Below are positions 1 to 9,798 of a stretch of DNA of 64,000 nt, piece after piece. Location of the stretch: contig JAKPEO010000121.1 in NCBI GenBank assembly GCA_029551925.1, positions 40,294-104,293 on the forward strand, in the 5' to 3' direction. Within the stretch, counting starts at the first letter, position 1; each line of letters opens with the position of its first letter. Source of the DNA: a bacterium (lineage in GTDB: Bacteria > JAGOBX01). The notes under the pieces are model-generated. The model saw only the letters and a program-made list of their open reading frames with translations. It searched no databases and was not told the DNA's origin. The position numbers and the translations under genes are program-made.

Positions 1-1740
1 AATCATTCCCTGTGTAAATAGCGCTTTAAATGGCTCGCGAAAATTTACATAACCGGCATCATATAAAACTTTGACAATAAAACGCGAATATAATAAATGC
101 AATACAGCATGTTCAATGCCGCCGATATATTGGTCAACAGGCATCCATTTATTTACATCTTCTTTAATAAACGGAACATCGTCAGAATGCGGTGAGATAA
201 ATCTTAAAAAATACCAGCAGCTGCACAGCCATTGCGCGATTGTATCTGTTTCGCGTTTTGCCGACGCGCCGCATTTCGGACATGTTGTATTTACCCACTC
301 TTCAACTGATGCTAATGGACTCTGTCCTTTTGGCTTGAAATCTACTTTATCTGACGATGGAAGCAGCACTGGTAAATCGTTTTCAGGCACAGGCACTTCT
401 CCGCAATTTTCGCAAAATATAATAGGTATCGGCGCGCCCCAATATCTCTGCCGTGAAATCAGCCAATCTCTAATACGATAATTTATCTTGTATTCTCCTA
501 ATTTATTTGCTGATAAATATTCTATAATCTTTGGTATCGCCGGAAAATTGATAAGGCCATTAAATATACTGGAATTTACCATTATACCTTCGTCAACATA
601 CGCTTCTGTCATCTCTTCAACTATTAATTCTCTATCTTTCGGTTGTATAACTATTTTTATTGGAATATTGTATTTTTTAGCAAATTCAAAATCGCGCTGA
701 TCGTGAGCAGGCACTGCCATTACTGCGCCTGTGCCGTAATCCATTAGAGCATAATTTGCTATCCATAACGGCACTTTTTCATTATTTATAGGATTGATTA
801 CATATTTGCCTGTAAATACTCCTTCTTTTTCAGCAGTATCTGATGTGCGCTCTATAAAACTTTCTTTTTTTACTTTTTCGATGAATTCTAAAATTTTAGT
901 TTTTTCTGGATTATTTTCTATTATCTTCGCAATTATCGGATGCTCCGGCGCTATTGACATAAATGTCACGCCGAATAATGTGTCAGGTCTTGTAGTATAA
1001 CAAGGCAGCGGCTCGCCGCTGTCCGCTAATTTAAAATATACTATTGCGCCTTCGGAACGACCTATCCAATTGCGCTGCATAGTCACTACTTTTTCAGGCC
1101 AGTCAGTTAATAATTCTAAATCATCTAAAAGTTTTTGGCTGTATTCTGTAATTTTAAAAAACCATTGCTTTAAATCTTTTTTTGATACTTCTGCGCCGCA
1201 GCGCTCGCAACCGCCGTTTACTACTTCTTCGTTTGCTAATGTAGTATTACAAGAGGGACACCAATTAACAGGCGCTTCTTTTTTGTATGCTAATCCGCGC
1301 TCGTATAATTTTAAAAATATCCATTGCGTCCATTTGTAATAATTCGGTTCGCAAGTGGCAATTTCTCTTGACCAATCATAACCAATACCCCATTTTGAAA
1401 ATTGCTCTTTCATCTTTTTGATATTTGAATATGTGTAGTCTTCCGGCTTGATATTAGCTTTAATTGCAGCATTTTCAGCAGGCAATCCAAAAGCGTCCCA
1501 GCCCATCGGCGACAATACATTATAGCCGTTCATTATCATATATCTTACTACTGCATCACCTAATATGTAATTTCTGCCGTGACCTACGTGTAATGTTCCT
1601 GACGGATACGGAAACATTGTTAAACAATAATATTTCGGTTTGGTTTGGTCTGCTAAATCAACCTTAAATAATCCTTCTTTTTCCCAGCGTTTTTGCCATT
1701 TTTCTTCTATTTCGCGAAAATTGTAATCAATACTTTTCAC
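1..1740 (-). CDS. leuS: Leucyl-tRNA synthetase, N-terminal part (cut by window edge)
   Basis: Charges tRNA-Leu with leucine in the cytoplasm. I translated the open frame on the minus strand: 580 codons are present and the rest lies beyond base 1. The class I HIGH signature is HVGH at residues 51-54, preceded by FPYPSG. The CP1 editing domain is present with TTRPDTLFG, and two zinc-type CxxC pairs are visible (NWCPSC.., CENCG..). The KMSKS loop would be in the missing part. The start is GTG at 1740, chosen because GGGAG lies about 10 bases upstream and the reading begins just before the conserved YNF..IE.KWQ segment. It has its own promoter at 1781-1808 and appears to be transcribed separately from the upstream gene. 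Confidence 0.97.
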   Translation of the reverse strand, partial: MKSIDYNFREIEEKWQKRWEKEGLFKVDLADQTKPKYYCLTMFPYPSGTLHVGHGRNYILGDAVVRYMIMNGYNVLSPMGWDAFGLPAENAAIKANIKPEDYTYSNIKKMKEQFSKWGIGYDWSREIATCEPNYYKWTQWIFLKLYERGLAYKKEAPVNWCPSCNTTLANEEVVNGGCERCGAEVSKKDLKQWFFKITEYSQKLLDDLELLTDWPEKVVTMQRNWIGRSEGAIVYFKLADSGEPLPCYTTRPDTLFGVTFMSIAPEHPIIAKIIENNPEKTKILEFIEKVKKESFIERTSDTAEKEGVFTGKYVINPINNEKVPLWIANYALMDYGTGAVMAVPAHDQRDFEFAKKYNIPIKIVIQPKDRELIVEEMTEAYVDEGIMVNSSIFNGLINFPAIPKIIEYLSANKLGEYKINYRIRDWLISRQRYWGAPIPIIFCENCGEVPVPENDLPVLLPSSDKVDFKPKGQSPLASVEEWVNTTCPKCGASAKRETDTIAQWLCSCWYFLRFISPHSDDVPFIKEDVNKWMPVDQYIGGIEHAVLHLLYSRFIVKVLYDAGYVNFREPFKALFTQGMI

Positions 1741-1780
1741 TTTATCAACACTCCCGTTTTTTTTTCAAAAAAATCTTTAA

Positions 1781-1808
1781 ATTATATAAATAAAAAAATG
1801 AATTTCAA
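1781..1808 (-). promoter_or_regulatory. Sigma-70 promoter of leuS
   Basis: On the minus strand, TTGAAA (1808-1803) and TATAAT (1786-1781) are separated by 16 bases. The -10 box lies 40 bases upstream of the GTG start. The -35 box overlaps the stop codon of the upstream glycosyltransferase gene. Seen by eye; no transcript evidence. Confidence 0.6.
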
Positions 1809-3403
1809 TTATTTTTTTTTCTAAATCTTTTTGGCAAATCTAATTTCGCTATTTCGATATATTCCGAAAAATCGTAAAAAATATCAAAATCAAAAATTGT
1901 ATGTTTTTTGAATGATATGTTTAATGCAGTCAATTTTGAAATTAATGCTTGCGAACTATACGAATCTTTAAAAAATATAAATGTATTGGATTTATTAACA
2001 GATACTATATTAGTATAGGATGGGATTCTATCTTCATTATAAAAACCAGCGGCTGGCGAAGCGATTATTCGCTCATCGCTTAAATATGCAAGCGGATAAG
2101 CAATATACATATCGGCATAAACATATTTTATATTTTGCGATATTAAAAATTTTTCGGTTGCTCGATACTTATCAAAAAAATTTTGAATATCTTTTGTTTT
2201 ATCTATTTTCAGAATTTTTGTTAAATTCAAAAGTATAATTATGATAAATACCAGAACCGCTATTTTTTTGAAATTATTTTGTAAATGCGAGATTATATGA
2301 AATATTCCGATTGTTATTGCAGGATAAAACACCAGTATATATCTTTCTCTATCAGCAGCGCGCGAACTAATAGAAAACAAAATAAAAATAATCAAACTAT
2401 ACAATCCGACTAATTTAAAAAAATTAGTTTTTGATTTTAAACCAACAATTATTGTATAAATTAATACGCTGAAATATATCAGCCCGTCAAAATAATAATT
2501 TCCAGAATTTAATATTATGCTCTTTGATATTTTTATTATACCTAATGGTATATTAGTCAACATACCAATAATTTTTTGAAATATCAAAATATGTATTTGT
2601 GTATCAGCTGAATGATATGCGGACGATGAGATTCCTAAAAAAAACGCCGCTAATTTTTTGAAGGTTATAAAATTATTTTGAATATTATAATAAACAAGCG
2701 ACAGACAGCCAATTGTAAAAAATATTGCTAAATAAAAAAACAAAAAAGTTTTTCTATATTCTTTGTTTTTTAAAATATCGTATAAAAATAAAATTAAAAA
2801 TGAAAATATCACAAAAATCGAAAAAGGATTGACCCAAAACGCAAAACCAGAAATCAAAAAAAAACTATATAATACTGCAGCATTTTTCCGCGTTTCAAAA
2901 TATTTATACGCCAATAAAAATAAAATAAAGACAAACAATAAATTTTCAATATGTCCGCCAGTTGGCGATAAAGACCATTGTAATATCAGATACGGCGGCG
3001 CAGTCCAGAATAAGATTGATAACATTGCAATTTTTTTATTAAATAATTTTGCGATTAAAATAAAAACAAAAATTAATAATAAAAGTGAATAGAATGCAGG
3101 CGCTGATTTTAAAACATAAATAGAATTGCCGAATATAGAAAATAACAAAGCCACAGTATATCCTTCAAAACTACCCATATAATCTTGACCATATACAAAA
3201 ACTGGTCGAATTTTATTTTCGATTATATGTTTAGCCATTAATCCGATTAATGCTTCATCGCCGTCAAATATTAATTCGCTTTTGATTAATGCTCTATATC
3301 GCAAAAATCCTGCAAAACTTAAAATTATAAAAATTATAAACAGCGTTTTTATTTTTTGGGGAATTTGGCAAAATTTAAAGGGACAATATCTGCAAAAAGC
3401 CAT
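1805..3403 (-). CDS. Multi-pass membrane glycosyltransferase, PMT/ArnT-like (GT39/GT83 type)
   Basis: A 532-residue polytopic membrane protein, probably using a lipid-phosphate sugar to glycosylate a lipid or protein on the outer face of the inner membrane. After the first transmembrane helix (about residues 20-35) comes an acidic loop with DGDEAL at 47-52. This is the position of the catalytic acidic residue in the first periplasmic loop of PMT_2 and ArnT-type enzymes. About a dozen hydrophobic segments follow, then a roughly 130-residue C-terminal soluble part. It is the last gene of a run with cheV and a GAF protein (10-base gap), although that grouping does not explain its function. The family assignment rests on the loop motif and topology; donor and acceptor are unknown. 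Confidence 0.7.
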   Translation of the reverse strand: MAFCRYCPFKFCQIPQKIKTLFIIFIILSFAGFLRYRALIKSELIFDGDEALIGLMAKHIIENKIRPVFVYGQDYMGSFEGYTVALLFSIFGNSIYVLKSAPAFYSLLLLIFVFILIAKLFNKKIAMLSILFWTAPPYLILQWSLSPTGGHIENLLFVFILFLLAYKYFETRKNAAVLYSFFLISGFAFWVNPFSIFVIFSFLILFLYDILKNKEYRKTFLFFYLAIFFTIGCLSLVYYNIQNNFITFKKLAAFFLGISSSAYHSADTQIHILIFQKIIGMLTNIPLGIIKISKSIILNSGNYYFDGLIYFSVLIYTIIVGLKSKTNFFKLVGLYSLIIFILFSISSRAADRERYILVFYPAITIGIFHIISHLQNNFKKIAVLVFIIIILLNLTKILKIDKTKDIQNFFDKYRATEKFLISQNIKYVYADMYIAYPLAYLSDERIIASPAAGFYNEDRIPSYTNIVSVNKSNTFIFFKDSYSSQALISKLTALNISFKKHTIFDFDIFYDFSEYIEIAKLDLPKRFRKKNN

Positions 3404-3413
3404 CTTTTAATTT

Positions 3414-4346
3414 TTAGATTTGAGACAGACAATGTTCGAGTATCTCATTAACATTTTTTCCGTCAATCGGATAACTTGAAACACCGCAAACAACATTTAA
3501 TATCGGATAATTTGTTATATCTGAAGGATAATATTTTTTTGCTTCGACATTTGTATATAATCGCTCGACTTTTTTTTGAGCGCCGCCTTTGCCGGTTTCT
3601 GGCGTGATTACAGCAAATGTGTTCAAATTATAGACCGCGCAAATATCTACGCGGCGCGAAGTATTTTTTATAAATGCGCCGAAATAACGCAATGTTTCTT
3701 TTATTTTCGTATCATCCCATTTTTTTATTAATTCATTAAAATTTGTTATTTTTATCAATATCAATGAATATACTTCATTATATCGTTCAGCGCGGTCATT
3801 TTCTCGTCGCAAATTTTCAATAAAAAATGAATAATTATACAATCCAGTTGTCTCATCTATAAAATTTAATGTTAATTCCTCGCCGGTCATATTGAAATTT
3901 TTAAGTGCATTAAGTATCAATGTCGCATAATTTTCTAAATAATTTATGGTCTTTTCAGAAAAATTATTTGTCTTACTCGATGAGACATTTATTATTGCAA
4001 TTACTTTATCATTATCAATTATTGGATAAGCGATTATAGACCCGAAATTCTCGCGCTGAAATGAAAAATTTTTGAAATATTCAGAATTAAAAACATTGTT
4101 TTCATAAATACATTTCTTTTCGCTATACGCTTTACCTGCGATACCGTCATTAAAATCAAATGAGATATTTAATATTGAATCCATCGATAGCCCTATCGCT
4201 TCGATAATAGACAATTTCTGTTTGATTTCATCGGGCACCATTAGCGAAACAATATCTGCTTTTAAATCATTTGATATTGTAGTCAATATTAATTTAAAAA
4301 CATTTTTTATATCGTATAATGCTGAATATTTGTCTGCTGCATTCAT
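3414..4346 (-). CDS. GAF domain protein with degenerate GGDEF domain
   Basis: A 310-residue cytoplasmic signalling protein. A GAF domain spans about residues 13-150. A GGDEF-type fold follows from about 158 (DETTGLYNYSFF is the usual start of that fold). The catalytic signature that should read GGDEF is replaced by YNLNTF at 239-244, followed by the conserved AVITPE strand. It therefore should not synthesise c-di-GMP and is more likely a regulatory or binding domain. It starts 6 bases after cheV ends and is probably co-transcribed with it, which suggests a role in the chemotaxis or signalling circuit. Loss of the active site is seen directly; the role is inferred. Confidence 0.8.
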   Translation of the reverse strand: MNAADKYSALYDIKNVFKLILTTISNDLKADIVSLMVPDEIKQKLSIIEAIGLSMDSILNISFDFNDGIAGKAYSEKKCIYENNVFNSEYFKNFSFQRENFGSIIAYPIIDNDKVIAIINVSSSKTNNFSEKTINYLENYATLILNALKNFNMTGEELTLNFIDETTGLYNYSFFIENLRRENDRAERYNEVYSLILIKITNFNELIKKWDDTKIKETLRYFGAFIKNTSRRVDICAVYNLNTFAVITPETGKGGAQKKVERLYTNVEAKKYYPSDITNYPILNVVCGVSSYPIDGKNVNEILEHCLSQI

Positions 4347-4352
4347 AAAAAA

Positions 4353-5318
4353 TTAGTTCGGATAAAATTGTTTGATGACTTTATCAAGTGTCGCTTTTAT
4401 ATGTTCAACTGAAAATTTAGTGATGTATTCATCTGCGCCAACTTCTTTACCGCGTAATTTTACATTATCGCCGCTTAATGATGTGTGCATTATTACAGGC
4501 AATTTTTGCAATACATTATCTGTTTTTATTTTATTAGTCAATGTATAGCCGTCCATCTGCGGCATTTCTATATCTGTAATTACAATTGATACTATTGAAT
4601 TAATAGACACATCTTGCTCTTCTGCCTGCGCTTTTAAATTATTCAACATTTTAAGCGCTTCAGCTCCGTTTTCCGCTAACATAACATTAAAACCCAATTT
4701 TGTTAATAATTCATTCATCTGTTTTCTAACTATTTTTGAATCGTCCGCTAATAATACTGTATGTTTTTTATGAACTTCTTTTTTCTTTTCTTCTACACTA
4801 ACATTACCAACTTCAACATCAGTAACAGGATTAATTTCATTCACTATTCTTTCAAAATCCAGTATTACTAATGATTCGTCATTTTCTAATTTTACTACTC
4901 CAATAATTAAATCAGATTCAGGTGATGATGTTATTTTTGGCGAGGGTAAAATTTTTTGCCACGAAATTCTATGTATCTGCACTACTTCATGAACCAATAA
5001 CCCAATAAATATATTATTGAATTCTGCAACAATCACTATATTTCTTGAATATTCGCGTTCTTCGCCGCCTAATCTTTCTACTAAATTTAACAGCGGGATA
5101 TTTTCATCGCGCAGGTTAAACATTCCGTCTATATATTCTATTTTTTCTGGCAGCGGCACGATTTTCGGTGTCTTGATTACTTCTCTCACTTTAAAAACAT
5201 TTATGCCATAATTACATTTTTTTTCATTACCAAATTTATCTTTTTTATAAATTACAAATTGTATTAATTCCATTAAATTTGTGCCGACTTTTACTACATC
5301 GCCTATTGGTTTCGCCAT
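4353..5318 (-). CDS. cheV: Chemotaxis coupling protein CheV (CheW-REC)
   Basis: Couples chemoreceptors to CheA and adds a phosphorylatable receiver. The 321-residue protein has a CheW domain at about 15-165 (GMFNLRDENIPLLNL is the typical core) and a CheY-like receiver at about 187-318. The receiver has the acidic pair D192-D193, the phospho-acceptor D249 in VITDIEMPQMDG, the T/S of MHTSLS and a C-terminal lysine in ADEYITK. The ATG start is supported by AAGGAG and a good promoter at 5360-5388. The gene heads a unit with the GAF/degenerate-GGDEF protein and a membrane glycosyltransferase. Other chemotaxis genes lie at the far end of the window. Confidence 0.9.
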   Translation of the reverse strand: MAKPIGDVVKVGTNLMELIQFVIYKKDKFGNEKKCNYGINVFKVREVIKTPKIVPLPEKIEYIDGMFNLRDENIPLLNLVERLGGEEREYSRNIVIVAEFNNIFIGLLVHEVVQIHRISWQKILPSPKITSSPESDLIIGVVKLENDESLVILDFERIVNEINPVTDVEVGNVSVEEKKKEVHKKHTVLLADDSKIVRKQMNELLTKLGFNVMLAENGAEALKMLNNLKAQAEEQDVSINSIVSIVITDIEMPQMDGYTLTNKIKTDNVLQKLPVIMHTSLSGDNVKLRGKEVGADEYITKFSVEHIKATLDKVIKQFYPN

Positions 5319-5359
5319 TTTTTTCTCCTTAATTTCAAAAATTAAAATATTTTTTATAT

Positions 5360-5388
5360 ATTCTATTTTTAAATAAAAAAAATGTCAA
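5360..5388 (-). promoter_or_regulatory. Sigma-70 promoter of cheV operon
   Basis: TTGACA (5388-5383) and TAGAAT (5365-5360) on the minus strand, 17-base spacer. The -10 box lies about 41 bases upstream of the ATG. Confidence 0.65.
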
Positions 5389-5397
5389 TTAAAAAAA

Positions 5398-6339
5398 TCA
5401 ATATACGCTAAAATACCAATTATAATAAAACCATGATAATATACATAAAACTAATGCGCCGCCAACTATTATCAGATAAAATAAAAATGTATTATCTGTA
5501 ATAAATTTCAATCGGTCTATACCGCTCTCTTCTTTTGACATTATATATTTTATTTTTTTTTCTTTTAATTCTGGCTTTACTTCAAATCTGCAAAATACAT
5601 TTTTTGTGATATTAAATACAGCGTATTCTTTATCACTATCTTTATAAAATTCTACAAAACTACCGTATAATCTGCCGAATTTATAATTAGGCAGTTTTTT
5701 ATAAAATTTTTCAGTGTAATTTGGGTCAGCAGGTATTAATGGTATTAGATCATTTTTCTTCAACTTTTTTATCTGTTTGCCTAATAATTCATCTACTATC
5801 GGCTCGACATTAATAAATTTATCTACTGGCGATTCTAATAATTCTTTCTCTTTATCTTCTTCTTTTTTTGTTTTTTCCTGTATGATTTCGTCTTCAATTA
5901 TATTTTTTTCTATTTCACATTGAACTTCCAATCTTCCAGGAATAAATTCCGATAATTTACTTTTTATTGTTTCTACTACCATTCCATATTTTTCACTATC
6001 AGCATAATCAAAAATATTTTCACGAAAAGTAGTATCTTCTAATGCTTGCGTAATCGCTTCCATCATATCTTCTGTCAGCGGCTGATTTATCATCTCTTTT
6101 TTAGTAAGCGAAAAATTAAATATTTTCTCTTTTAATGTATTCCATCTTTGGTCAATTATAAATTCTTCAAAAAAATTAGGCAACAGCGATGCTAATACTT
6201 GCTTAAACCCAACTAATTTACTATCGCGACGAATTGAAAAAAATATAAAAGAATACGCTACTAATTTTACAGCGCGGAATTTAATTTTAAAAATTATTTC
6301 TTCTTTGGTATTTTGTTTTTCGTTTACTACGCCTTCCAC
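5398..6339 (-). CDS. Unknown protein with C-terminal membrane anchor
   Basis: I do not recognise this 313-residue protein. It starts with GTG at 6339 behind a weak AAGAG; no ATG is available nearby. The first 150 residues are rich in charged residues and probably helical. Residues 140-175 are very acidic and lysine-rich (low complexity). One strong hydrophobic segment is seen at about 283-305, near the C-terminus, followed by only a few aromatic residues. It is therefore a tail-anchored or C-terminally membrane-inserted protein with its bulk in the cytoplasm if the positive-inside rule holds. It has a clear promoter of its own at 6377-6405 and may read through into cheV. Confidence 0.75.
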   Translation of the reverse strand: MEGVVNEKQNTKEEIIFKIKFRAVKLVAYSFIFFSIRRDSKLVGFKQVLASLLPNFFEEFIIDQRWNTLKEKIFNFSLTKKEMINQPLTEDMMEAITQALEDTTFRENIFDYADSEKYGMVVETIKSKLSEFIPGRLEVQCEIEKNIIEDEIIQEKTKKEEDKEKELLESPVDKFINVEPIVDELLGKQIKKLKKNDLIPLIPADPNYTEKFYKKLPNYKFGRLYGSFVEFYKDSDKEYAVFNITKNVFCRFEVKPELKEKKIKYIMSKEESGIDRLKFITDNTFLFYLIIVGGALVLCILSWFYYNWYFSVY

Positions 6340-6376
6340 TTTTTACTCTTTAATCACAATTTTTATTTTTTCAAAA

Positions 6377-6405
6377 ATAATATATATTTTTTTTTTATTT
6401 GTCAA
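6377..6405 (-). promoter_or_regulatory. Sigma-70 promoter of the tail-anchored unknown gene
   Basis: TTGACA (6405-6400) and TATTAT (6382-6377) on the minus strand with a 17-base spacer, 38 bases upstream of the GTG start. Confidence 0.7.
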
Positions 6406-6482
6406 TAAAAATCACTTAATTTTTATATTTTTTTCTAAATTACAATTTTTTTTTATGCGCAACAAAAATTAAAATATATTTA

Positions 6483-7172
6483 CTATTTCTGTTTAAAAAT
6501 ATTTATATCTATTTGCTCGCGCGTAGTTTGGTGATATTCAATGTTTATATTTATATTATTAGTTTTTATATTTCCGTTATGATTTACAGGATAATCAGCG
6601 CCAGCGCGCCATTTATTGCTTTCAGGTATAATATATGGTTTTATATAATTATTTTCTATAAGTCCTTTGGTATCAAATGTTATATAACTATCAAGTATTT
6701 TCGACATTTCATTATCTGGCGTAACATCAAAATAAAAGCCGCCCGGCTGATAACTTACCCAAACATCTTGATTATAAGTCGTATAATTTTCCGTCATATA
6801 AATTTTAATTTTTTTTACTTCGCCCATTGCTATTAAAAATGGCGGAATTTGATATTTTCTTTGTAGTCGCGCAAATTCTACCGTGCCGTCTGATATGCTC
6901 ACTCTAATAATCGGCATAGTTTTATATATCTGTTCGTATTTTGCTTTCTGCTGCTCTTCATAAATCTTTTTTTGTTCTAACATTTTTTCTTGGTATTGTA
7001 AATCTTGTTGATATTTCTGCGCATCTATCTCTGCTTGTTTTTTACGCGCTTCTAATTGTTCTTGCTCGCTTAATTTCATAAATTCTTTTTTAGTCATACC
7101 TAACGGATATTTTGTTGAGCAAGCAAGTAAAAGCACTGCAATAAAAAAAATAATAACTCCGTATTTTTTCAT
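6483..7172 (-). CDS. Lipoprotein with coiled-coil stalk, unknown function
   Basis: A 229-residue lipoprotein. The reading frame stays open further upstream, but the signal peptide begins at the ATG at 7172. MKKYG, a hydrophobic run and the lipobox LLLAC give a lipidated Cys18. The next 80 residues are rich in K, E and Q (QEQLEARKKQAEIDAQ), which predicts an extended coiled coil. The C-terminal half (about 90-229) contains beta-type sequence with PGGFYFDVTP and resembles no family I can name. A diderm-type lipoprotein at the outer or inner membrane is the safe reading. It is divergent from hisH across 312 bases. Confidence 0.8.
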   Translation of the reverse strand: MKKYGVIIFFIAVLLLACSTKYPLGMTKKEFMKLSEQEQLEARKKQAEIDAQKYQQDLQYQEKMLEQKKIYEEQQKAKYEQIYKTMPIIRVSISDGTVEFARLQRKYQIPPFLIAMGEVKKIKIYMTENYTTYNQDVWVSYQPGGFYFDVTPDNEMSKILDSYITFDTKGLIENNYIKPYIIPESNKWRAGADYPVNHNGNIKTNNININIEYHQTTREQIDINIFKQK

Positions 7173-7484
7173 ATTATCTTTTTCGCCTATATGTAATCTA
7201 AAAATATTATAAAAATTTATATTACCGCAAAAAAAAATCAATTGTTTTTTAATAGAAAAAATAAATACAACTGGGGATTTATTAATAAACTATACCTGCG
7301 CAAAGGTTTTCGATATCAAATAAAAAAATACAGCAAAAAAAATAATTCATTCTTTTGTTAAAAATATTGTTTTTTTTTTGCCGGCGCACCTCAAAAAAAA
7401 TTATTCGATAAATTTATATTGAAAAAAAAAAATGTAAAAGTATAATCTAAAATTTAAAATTATTGTTTTTGGAAAAAGCAAAAT
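7173..7484. other. 312-base intergenic region between divergent lipoprotein and hisH
   Basis: No gene is supported here. It holds the hisH promoter (7419-7446) and must hold the lipoprotein promoter, which I could not place with confidence. A less AT-rich stretch at about 7271-7315 contains the 12-base palindrome TTTATTAATAAA and the short inverted pair ACCTGCGCAAAGGT. These could be operator sites but match no consensus I know. Confidence 0.5.
7419..7446 (+). promoter_or_regulatory. Sigma-70 promoter of hisH operon
   Basis: TTGAAA (7419-7424) and a consensus TATAAT (7441-7446) with a 16-base spacer. The ATG is 38 bases downstream of the -10 box. Confidence 0.7.
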
Positions 7485-8096
7485 ATGAAGGTATCAGTTG
7501 TTGATTATAATATTGGCAATATAAAAAGCGTAGTCAAAGCATTAAAATATTTAGGCGCTGATGTTAGATTAGCGGCAAATGCAAATGATATAAAAACCAG
7601 TGAAAAATTGATTTTACCAGGCGTGAGCGCATTTGGCGCGGCTATGGATAATTTAAAAAAATTAGAATTAATACAAGCAATACAAGATTATATAAAATCC
7701 GGCAAATGGTTTTTAGGAATATGCGTAGGTTTACAGTTGCTTTTTGAAACAAGCGAAGAATCGCCTAACTCGCAAGGTTTAAAAATTATACCGGGCATAG
7801 TAAAAAAAATGGACGATACAAAATTAATAGTTCCGCATATCGGCTGGAATACTATTAAAATTCTTAAACCCAGCATTTTTTTTAAAGGATTGTCTGTTAA
7901 CGAAAATTTATATTTTTATTTTGTACATTCTTATTATGTATGTCCTAATGATAAAAATGTGATAATTGCCGCAACTAACTACGGTTCTGATTTTTGTTCC
8001 GCTGTTGAATATAATAATGTTATAGCCACACAATTTCACCCAGAAAAAAGTCAAAACAACGGATTGCAATGTTTAAAAAATTTTTTAGAACTATAA
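7485..8096 (+). CDS. hisH: HisH-type glutamine amidotransferase (imidazole glycerol phosphate synthase subunit)
   Basis: Class I glutaminase that feeds ammonia to HisF in histidine synthesis. At 203 residues it has the normal length. The N-terminal strand VDYNIGNIKSV is typical. The nucleophile is Cys80 in GICVGLQLL. The rest of the triad is His185 and Glu187 in QFHPEKSQ. No hisF or other his gene lies nearby. Orphan HisH-like proteins also serve amidotransfer reactions in surface-sugar synthesis, so that alternative stays open. The next gene begins directly after its stop codon (TAAATG), so the two are co-transcribed and probably translationally coupled. Confidence 0.88.
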   Translation: MKVSVVDYNIGNIKSVVKALKYLGADVRLAANANDIKTSEKLILPGVSAFGAAMDNLKKLELIQAIQDYIKSGKWFLGICVGLQLLFETSEESPNSQGLKIIPGIVKKMDDTKLIVPHIGWNTIKILKPSIFFKGLSVNENLYFYFVHSYYVCPNDKNVIIAATNYGSDFCSAVEYNNVIATQFHPEKSQNNGLQCLKNFLEL

Positions 8097-9797
8097 ATGA
8101 AACTCAAAATAAATTTATTATTATTATTTATTTTTATATTGTCTAATTGTTCGACATTAAAAATAAAAAAAAACATCGAATCTGCGGATATTAGAATAAC
8201 AAAAAAATTAAATGAACAAAATTTGATAAATATAGATAATGAAAATATAGAAATTTCAGAATTAGAAAACAATAAAAACAAAGCTCGCGTAAAATTCCAT
8301 ATTTCAAATCTATATTTTTATGATGAAAATTATAATGCCGCATTGCAATATTTATTAGAAGCACTGCAATTAGATACTGCTAATGCTTATTATCATTACA
8401 AATTAGGCGAGATATATTCGATATTGCGCAATATTCCAAAAGCAAAAAGATACTATTTAAATTCTTTAATGCTAATGTCGGAAAATCCAGATATTTATTA
8501 CAAATTAGGCAAATTGTATTTATTAGAAAACTCGCCAAAAATCGCTTTAAATTATCTTATCAAAGCGTTTAATTCAAAAAATCAATATTACTCAAAAGAT
8601 ACAGAATTTTTGTTTAATTTGGCAAATGCGTATTATTTAAACGGCTTATATGAAAATGCGCTGTTTTATTATAAACAATGTTCGGACGCCTATTATAATA
8701 ATCCAGCAATATTATATAATATCGGGCTTTCGTATTATATGACAAATGATTTGAATAACGCGGAAAAATCATTTTTGCAAGTATTAGAATTAAACGAAAA
8801 TTATTTTGAAGCGTATATACAATTAATGCAAATTTATTCGCTGCAAAATAACCTTGACGAAGCGGACAAAGTATTTAATAAATTTCTTTCTGCTGAATTT
8901 TCCAAAAGCGATTCCAAAAAAAAAGATGTGTTTTTAACAAGCGCTGGTATTTATTTTGCCAATAACGACAGATTAGACGCAGCAATATCTGCATTTGAAA
9001 AATTAATTGAAAAATATCCACAAAATAGCAATGTTATTTTTATGTTGGCAAAATTGTATTTTTATAATGATAAATTCGATAGCGCGCTGCCGCTATTTAC
9101 ACAATTAGCAGAAAAAAAAAACGAGATGCCAGAACCATTTATTTTTTTGGGATACATCTATCAAAGAAAAATGGCATTTCGTCATTCTATCATAAATTTT
9201 GAAAAAGCGCTAAAATTAAGACCGAATATACCGGAATTATGGCTGATGCTTGCCACTGCTTATTCAAAAAATAAACAAGATACAGATGCATTAAACTTAT
9301 TGGAAAGAGCAGTAAAATACGAAAATCTCAAAACGCCTGAAATATATTACTATTTAGCGTATTTATATTTTTCGCAAAAAAATAGCGATATGACTTTTCA
9401 TTATTATGAACAGATTATCGAACATTTTCCAAATTATGCAGATGCCCATATATACAATTATGTCGGCTATTCTTATTTAGAAAAAAATATTAATTTCGAT
9501 ACTGCGTTTGATTTTATTTCACGAGCGGTAAAAGAACAACCCGATAATCCTTATTATTTAGACAGTCTCGGCTGGTATTATTATTTAACGCAGGATTATA
9601 AAAAATCTCTTGAAATATTTAACAAAATAGATTTAGAAAATTTTCAAGATGCGGTAGTATATGAACATTGCGGCGATGTTTTATATAAACTCGGAGATTA
9701 CGAAAAATCTTTGGAATGGTATGAAAAATCCTATAATATCGACAAACGCGAAGAATTAAAAAATAAAATAAAAAATTTAAAAAAAAACGGAAATTAA
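8097..9797 (+). CDS. TPR-repeat lipoprotein
   Basis: A 566-residue protein with an N-terminal lipoprotein signal (hydrophobic run, LSNC, lipidated Cys18). Tetratricopeptide repeats fill most of the remainder, from about residue 65 to 560. Repeats with the usual A/Y/P pattern are easy to see, for example YYHYKLGEIYSILRNIPKAK and PAILYNIGLSYYMTNDLNNA. It presumably acts as a periplasmic or outer-membrane scaffold. TPR lipoproteins are common in secretion and envelope assembly, but nothing here names a partner. It sits between hisH and the PLP homeostasis gene with essentially no spacing, an arrangement that reads as an operon without an obvious functional theme. Confidence 0.88.
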   Translation: MKLKINLLLLFIFILSNCSTLKIKKNIESADIRITKKLNEQNLINIDNENIEISELENNKNKARVKFHISNLYFYDENYNAALQYLLEALQLDTANAYYHYKLGEIYSILRNIPKAKRYYLNSLMLMSENPDIYYKLGKLYLLENSPKIALNYLIKAFNSKNQYYSKDTEFLFNLANAYYLNGLYENALFYYKQCSDAYYNNPAILYNIGLSYYMTNDLNNAEKSFLQVLELNENYFEAYIQLMQIYSLQNNLDEADKVFNKFLSAEFSKSDSKKKDVFLTSAGIYFANNDRLDAAISAFEKLIEKYPQNSNVIFMLAKLYFYNDKFDSALPLFTQLAEKKNEMPEPFIFLGYIYQRKMAFRHSIINFEKALKLRPNIPELWLMLATAYSKNKQDTDALNLLERAVKYENLKTPEIYYYLAYLYFSQKNSDMTFHYYEQIIEHFPNYADAHIYNYVGYSYLEKNINFDTAFDFISRAVKEQPDNPYYLDSLGWYYYLTQDYKKSLEIFNKIDLENFQDAVVYEHCGDVLYKLGDYEKSLEWYEKSYNIDKREELKNKIKNLKKNGN

Positions 9798-9798
9798 T

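Noticed and set aside
71..1667. Several plus-strand open frames across the leuS region
   Set aside because: They are antisense to a continuous, strongly conserved leuS reading frame and their translations resemble no protein.
2763..3092. A 109-codon plus-strand frame inside the membrane glycosyltransferase
   Set aside because: Lysine- and asparagine-rich shadow of the hydrophobic minus-strand gene, with no ribosome site.
7241..7330. A 23-codon minus-strand frame and a richer patch upstream of the lipoprotein
   Set aside because: Could be a remnant, but too short and without similarity to name.
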